DNA of 9,832 bases, taken from contig JAISLO010000245.1 of NCBI GenBank assembly GCA_031290815.1, forward strand, positions 1-9,832, read 5' to 3'. Below are positions 6,669 to 9,832 of the stretch, one piece after another (position 1 is the first letter of the stretch; every line of letters starts with the position of its first letter). Source of the stretch: Synergistaceae bacterium. Lineage in GTDB: Bacteria > Synergistota > Synergistia > Synergistales > Synergistaceae. The position numbers and the translations under genes were made by a program. The notes under the pieces are model-generated. The model was not told the origin of the DNA. It did no database searches and saw only the letters and a list, made by a program, of their open reading frames with translations.

Positions 6669-7037
6669 TTGGGTTTTCCAACGAGGTTGAGATTTCGGGG
6701 ACTGGCGGCGTTCATCCTGACGTCACTCGTCATGTTGCAGGTGTTCGTAATGCTGTCGACATCGAAAAGAACCGTCCATGATATCGCGCCGAACGAAGTC
6801 AGTTCGTTCGTCCTCGTACTGAGGGCGACCGGCGACGGCATCCTCTCCGCGCTCCGCCAGAACAGCATCTGCGGCGGTATTTTACCTTCATTTGCCCGAT
6901 TCGCCTGGATTGTGACCGAGAGGGCGAGGATGGCCTCTCTTTCCGACTCGGACGATCTGCTCCTCCATCCCCTGAATGTGCGGATGGACTGTGATGCCTC
7001 CGCGTCTCCGTGCTCCGAAATGGTCTCGAGAAAATAA
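6669..7037 (+). CDS. Hypothetical protein with N-terminal hydrophobic segment (doubtful gene)
   Basis: Open frame of 122 residues beginning at a TTG preceded by GGGGGTG about 5 nt upstream. The N-terminus has several arginines followed by a hydrophobic stretch (residues about 12-29, LAAFILTSLVMLQVFVML), consistent with a signal anchor or one membrane helix. Codons up to about residue 70 favour G or C in the third position like the genuine genes here. After ICGG (about 68-71) this preference weakens and the protein looks low in recognisable structure, so the tail may be decayed or the gene frameshifted. I recognise no family. No clear promoter is seen, and no terminator follows. It could also be non-coding spacer that happens to be open. 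Confidence 0.38.
   Translation: MGFPTRLRFRGLAAFILTSLVMLQVFVMLSTSKRTVHDIAPNEVSSFVLVLRATGDGILSALRQNSICGGILPSFARFAWIVTERARMASLSDSDDLLLHPLNVRMDCDASASPCSEMVSRK
6791..6809. repeat. Short inverted repeat GAACGAA-N5-TTCGTTC
   Basis: Two 7-base arms (6791-6797 and 6803-6809) are exact reverse complements separated by GTCAG. It lies inside the doubtful ORF at 6669-7037. It could be an operator-like site or a chance palindrome, and no other copy was noticed in the window. Confidence 0.3.
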
Positions 7038-7148
7038 AAACGACACCCCTTCGCGTTCCTTATTAAAACTGTTTTGTGTTTCCAAAGAAATCCAACGGCG
7101 TGGTTCCGGCCGAAGGATTAGGGATAGTACAAAGTCAGGAGGGGTGTT
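7038..7148 (+). promoter_or_regulatory. Upstream region and ribosome-binding site of the activase gene
   Basis: This is a non-coding gap before the large activase gene, AT-rich at 7050-7090. It ends with a strong AGGAGGGG Shine-Dalgarno (7138-7144) about 4-5 nt before the ATG at 7149. A possible weak -10 (TAGTAC near 7125) lacks a good -35 partner, so I do not assign a promoter with confidence. The gene could also be read from further upstream. Confidence 0.4.
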
Positions 7149-9832
7149 ATGTCCTTACTTCACGTTGGGCTGGACATAGGCTCTACAACAGCGAAGGCTG
7201 TCGTCTTGGATGACGACGACCGCATCATATACAGCCGTTATTGCAGGCACTTCGCCGATATTCACACCGCGATCGGCGGCATGATGAGCGAGATCAGCGA
7301 GAGTTTCAGCGACTCGATGAAGACCGTCGCCGTGGCCGGATCCGGAGCTTTGGCGCTGGCCGAGGTGGTTCAGGTTCACTTCGAGCAGGAGCTGATCGCG
7401 TGCTCGGCGAGTGTCGAGCGATATCTGGAGGGCGTTGACGTCTCCATCGAGCTTGGGGGTGAGGATGCCAAGCTCACATTCTTCGACCCGTCCGGAATAG
7501 ACCAGAGGATGAATGAAACCTGCGCCGGCGGCACAGGCGCTTTCATAGATCAGATGGCGGCGCTTCTCGGCACCGACGCCGCCGGGCTGAACGAGCTGGC
7601 GAAGGGATATAAGACGATATACCCCATAGCGTCGCGCTGCGGGGTATTCGCGAAGACCGACATCCAGCCGCTCCTGAACGATGGGGCGTCAAAGCGCGAC
7701 ATAGCGGCCTCGATCTTCCAGGCCATCGTCAATCAGACCATCAGCGGGCTCGCCTGCGGCAGGAGGATAGCTGGGAATGTGGCCTTCCTGGGAGGGCCTC
7801 TCTACTTCCTCTCCGAGCTGAGGGCGCGTTTTGTCGAGACGCTGGGGCTCAGCGAGGATCAGACCATTTTTCCGGAAAACCCTCACCTGTTCGTGGCGAT
7901 AGGGGCGGCGATCCTCGGCAAAAAGAGGGGGGATGTCGCGGACCTCGGCGACATCCAGAGGAGGGCGGCCGCGTTCTTCTCAAGACGCAGGACGGATCCC
8001 GTTAACATCCTCCCGGCCCTCTTCATCGACGAGGACGCGAGAAGGGAGTTCAAACTGCGCCATTCCGTGTCGGACGTGGTCAGGATCAGCCTTGCCGAAT
8101 ACAAGGGGGACTCGTACCTGGGAATCGACGTCGGCTCCACGACGACAAAGGTCGTGCTGATAGGATCCAGCGGGGAACTGCTCTTCTCCCGCTACTGCGC
8201 GAACAGCGGCGGCGAGCCTATCAAGACCGTGAGGGACATCCTCGCCGAACTGTACGACGAGCTTCCGCCGGACGTCGAGATCGTCCGCAGCGCCGTGACG
8301 GGTTATGGGGAGAAGTTGGTTCAGGCCGCGTTTGGGGTGGACATCGGAGAGGTTGAGACCGTGGCTCACGCCAAGGCGGCCGAGTTCGCGCTGCCAGGGG
8401 TCGAGTTCGTGATCGACATCGGCGGACAGGACATGAAGTGTCTTGGAATCAGAGACGGCGTCATAAGGCGCGTTTTCTTGAACGAGGCGTGTTCGTCGGG
8501 GTGCGGATCGTTCCTGCAGAGCTTTGCCGAATCGCTCGGCATGACCGTGCGGGACTTCGCAGTGGAGGCCGAGAAATCAGTCATGCCGGTCGATCTCGGA
8601 TCGAGATGCACGGTATTCATGAACTCGCGGGTGCGCCAGGCTCAAAAGGAGGGCGCGGAGATCCGCGACATATCCGCCGGCCTCGTTTACTCCGTCGTGC
8701 GCAACGCGCTTTACAAGGTGCTCAAGATTCGTTCCGCTGACGAACTCGGCAGCAGGATAGTCGTCCAGGGAGGCGCCTTCAAAAACGACGCGCTGCTGCG
8801 CGCATTCGAGCTCGTCACCGGCAGGGAGGTCGTGCGTCCGGCGATATCAGAGCTCATGGGCGCGTTCGGGGCGGCGCTCATAGCGAAGGACGCCGCGTGC
8901 GAAGGGAAGACCTCGTTGACCGGGGCGGAGGCGATAAGATCGCTCACGTCTCACAGCAGCACCGCCAGGTGCGGAGGGTGCGGGAACAGGTGCATACTGA
9001 CGCGCACGAGATTCGACGACGGCAGGACCTACGTCTCGGGCAACCGATGCGAGCGCGGCGCGCCGTCGGGCGCAGGGCGCAGGGAATCGCCGCCGAACCT
9101 GTATGAGCGCAAGTACAGAAGGCTCTTTGATTTTTACAAGCCCCTCCCGCCAGAGGAGTCGCCGCGCGGAACGATCGGCATCCCGAGGAGCCTCGGCATG
9201 TACGAGGACTATCCGTTCTGGTTTACGCTGTTCACCGAGCTCGGCTGGCGCGTCGAGCTGTCGGCCGAGAGGCCGGACGAGAACCTTGGGATAGACACGA
9301 TTCCATCGCAGACGATATGCTACCCGGCAAAGCTCGTCCACAGGCACATCGTTGATCTGATCCGCAGGGGAGTCAGGCGGATATTCTTCCCCATACTCCA
9401 GATGGAGTCGGAGGAGTTCGGCGACGCTCACAGGTGTTTCAACTGCCCTGTCGTCACCGGCTATTCCGATGTCGCGCTGCTCAACATCGACGATCTCCGG
9501 GCCGACGGGATCGATTTCATGAGGCCGTCCCTGCCGTTCGACATACACAACCCGAGGGGGAAACTCAAGAGACGGCTGGCCCGTCTGCTGTCCGAATCCG
9601 GCGTGGCGGAGAAATCCGCGGGCATGGCCTTCGAGCGCGCGCTCGATGCGCAGAGGGAGTTCAAGCGAGACGTAAGGCGTTTCGGCGACGAGGCTATGGA
9701 ATACCTGAAGAGAACAGGCGGCATCGGAATCGTCCTCGCCGGACACCCTTACCATCTGGACCCCGAGGTTCATCACGGCATACCGGAGCTGATATCCGGC
9801 TACGAAGTAGCAGTGCTGACGGAGGACTCGGT
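7149..9832 (+). CDS. Large 2-hydroxyacyl-CoA dehydratase activase fusion (two BcrA/BadF/HgdC-type ATPase domains plus DUF2229), 3'-truncated by window edge
   Basis: The frame stays open from the ATG at 7149 to the window end, 894 codons. Families of this kind run to about 1400 residues, so the C-terminal third is outside. Domain 1 (about 5-260) has the ASKHA phosphate loop LDIGSTTAK (8-16), CAGGTG with Cys125, SRCGVF with Cys164, and LGGPL. Domain 2 (about 323-580) repeats this with GIDVGSTTTK (325-334), DIGGQDMK, CSSGCG with Cys448 and Cys452, SRCTVF with Cys487, and QGGAF. In single-domain activators the two matching cysteines per subunit hold a [4Fe-4S] cluster bridging a homodimer and pass an ATP-energised electron to the dehydratase. 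Next comes a cluster of Cys608, 611, 615 and 634, then a DUF2229-type region from about 675 (IGIPRSLGMYEDYPFWFTLF) with CYPAK (Cys724), HRCFNCP (Cys763, 766) and AGHPYHLDPE. A cytoplasmic redox role in 2-hydroxyacyl-CoA dehydration, as in amino-acid fermentation, follows from the family. The exact substrate of these giant fusions is not known to me. Confidence 0.95.
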   Translation, partial: MSLLHVGLDIGSTTAKAVVLDDDDRIIYSRYCRHFADIHTAIGGMMSEISESFSDSMKTVAVAGSGALALAEVVQVHFEQELIACSASVERYLEGVDVSIELGGEDAKLTFFDPSGIDQRMNETCAGGTGAFIDQMAALLGTDAAGLNELAKGYKTIYPIASRCGVFAKTDIQPLLNDGASKRDIAASIFQAIVNQTISGLACGRRIAGNVAFLGGPLYFLSELRARFVETLGLSEDQTIFPENPHLFVAIGAAILGKKRGDVADLGDIQRRAAAFFSRRRTDPVNILPALFIDEDARREFKLRHSVSDVVRISLAEYKGDSYLGIDVGSTTTKVVLIGSSGELLFSRYCANSGGEPIKTVRDILAELYDELPPDVEIVRSAVTGYGEKLVQAAFGVDIGEVETVAHAKAAEFALPGVEFVIDIGGQDMKCLGIRDGVIRRVFLNEACSSGCGSFLQSFAESLGMTVRDFAVEAEKSVMPVDLGSRCTVFMNSRVRQAQKEGAEIRDISAGLVYSVVRNALYKVLKIRSADELGSRIVVQGGAFKNDALLRAFELVTGREVVRPAISELMGAFGAALIAKDAACEGKTSLTGAEAIRSLTSHSSTARCGGCGNRCILTRTRFDDGRTYVSGNRCERGAPSGAGRRESPPNLYERKYRRLFDFYKPLPPEESPRGTIGIPRSLGMYEDYPFWFTLFTELGWRVELSAERPDENLGIDTIPSQTICYPAKLVHRHIVDLIRRGVRRIFFPILQMESEEFGDAHRCFNCPVVTGYSDVALLNIDDLRADGIDFMRPSLPFDIHNPRGKLKRRLARLLSESGVAEKSAGMAFERALDAQREFKRDVRRFGDEAMEYLKRTGGIGIVLAGHPYHLDPEVHHGIPELISGYEVAVLTEDS

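Noticed and set aside
8847..9776. Minus-strand open frame of 309 codons
   Set aside because: It is antisense to the activase gene, where the plus-strand product has clear conserved motifs. The minus-strand product resembles no family.
1..9832. CRISPR array, tRNA, rRNA, insertion sequence or phage module
   Set aside because: I saw no regularly spaced repeats, no cloverleaf with a CCA-like end, no transposase or integrase motifs, and no target-site duplications.

Overview
The window looks like chromosome from an anaerobic, amino-acid- or peptide-fermenting diderm bacterium, with Synergistota as my best guess. The reasons are moderately high GC, frequent AGG/ATA codons, TTG starts, duplicated peptide-binding proteins, and a giant fused 2-hydroxyacyl-CoA dehydratase activator. 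At least one binding protein carries a plain signal-peptidase-I leader instead of a lipobox, which fits a periplasm. The lineage is inferred, not proven.

Left part (1-5913, minus strand): a dpp/opp-type oligopeptide ABC-transporter operon read right to left. A near-consensus promoter (5885-5913) and a leader of about 170 nt precede two tandem paralogous family-5 solute-binding proteins (5705-4116 and 4100-2505). A GC-rich hairpin follows in a 125-nt gap. Next come the two permeases (2379-1450 and 1448-507) and the first ATPase, which is cut by the window edge just before its ABC signature. The two binding proteins would deliver peptides in the periplasm to one membrane channel. The hairpin may keep binding-protein mRNA more abundant than permease mRNA.

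Middle part (5914-7148): a divergent intergenic region, then a small two-helix membrane protein resembling Imm17 immunity proteins, with its own promoter, ribosome site and TTG start. It is followed by a perfect 12-bp hairpin and a weakly supported hypothetical ORF with an N-terminal hydrophobic segment. No toxin partner is visible.

Right part (7149-9832, plus strand): an open reading frame that runs off the window (894 codons seen). It encodes two BcrA/BadF-type ASKHA ATPase domains, a cysteine cluster and a DUF2229-type domain. This is the large 2-hydroxyacyl-CoA dehydratase activase fusion found in many anaerobes. A link to fermentation of the amino acids imported by the left operon is plausible but is inference.

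I see no tRNA, rRNA, CRISPR array, insertion sequence or phage gene. Most of the window is ordinary metabolism and transport. The points worth a second look are the activase fusion, the paired binding proteins with their intergenic hairpin, and the orphan Imm17-like gene.
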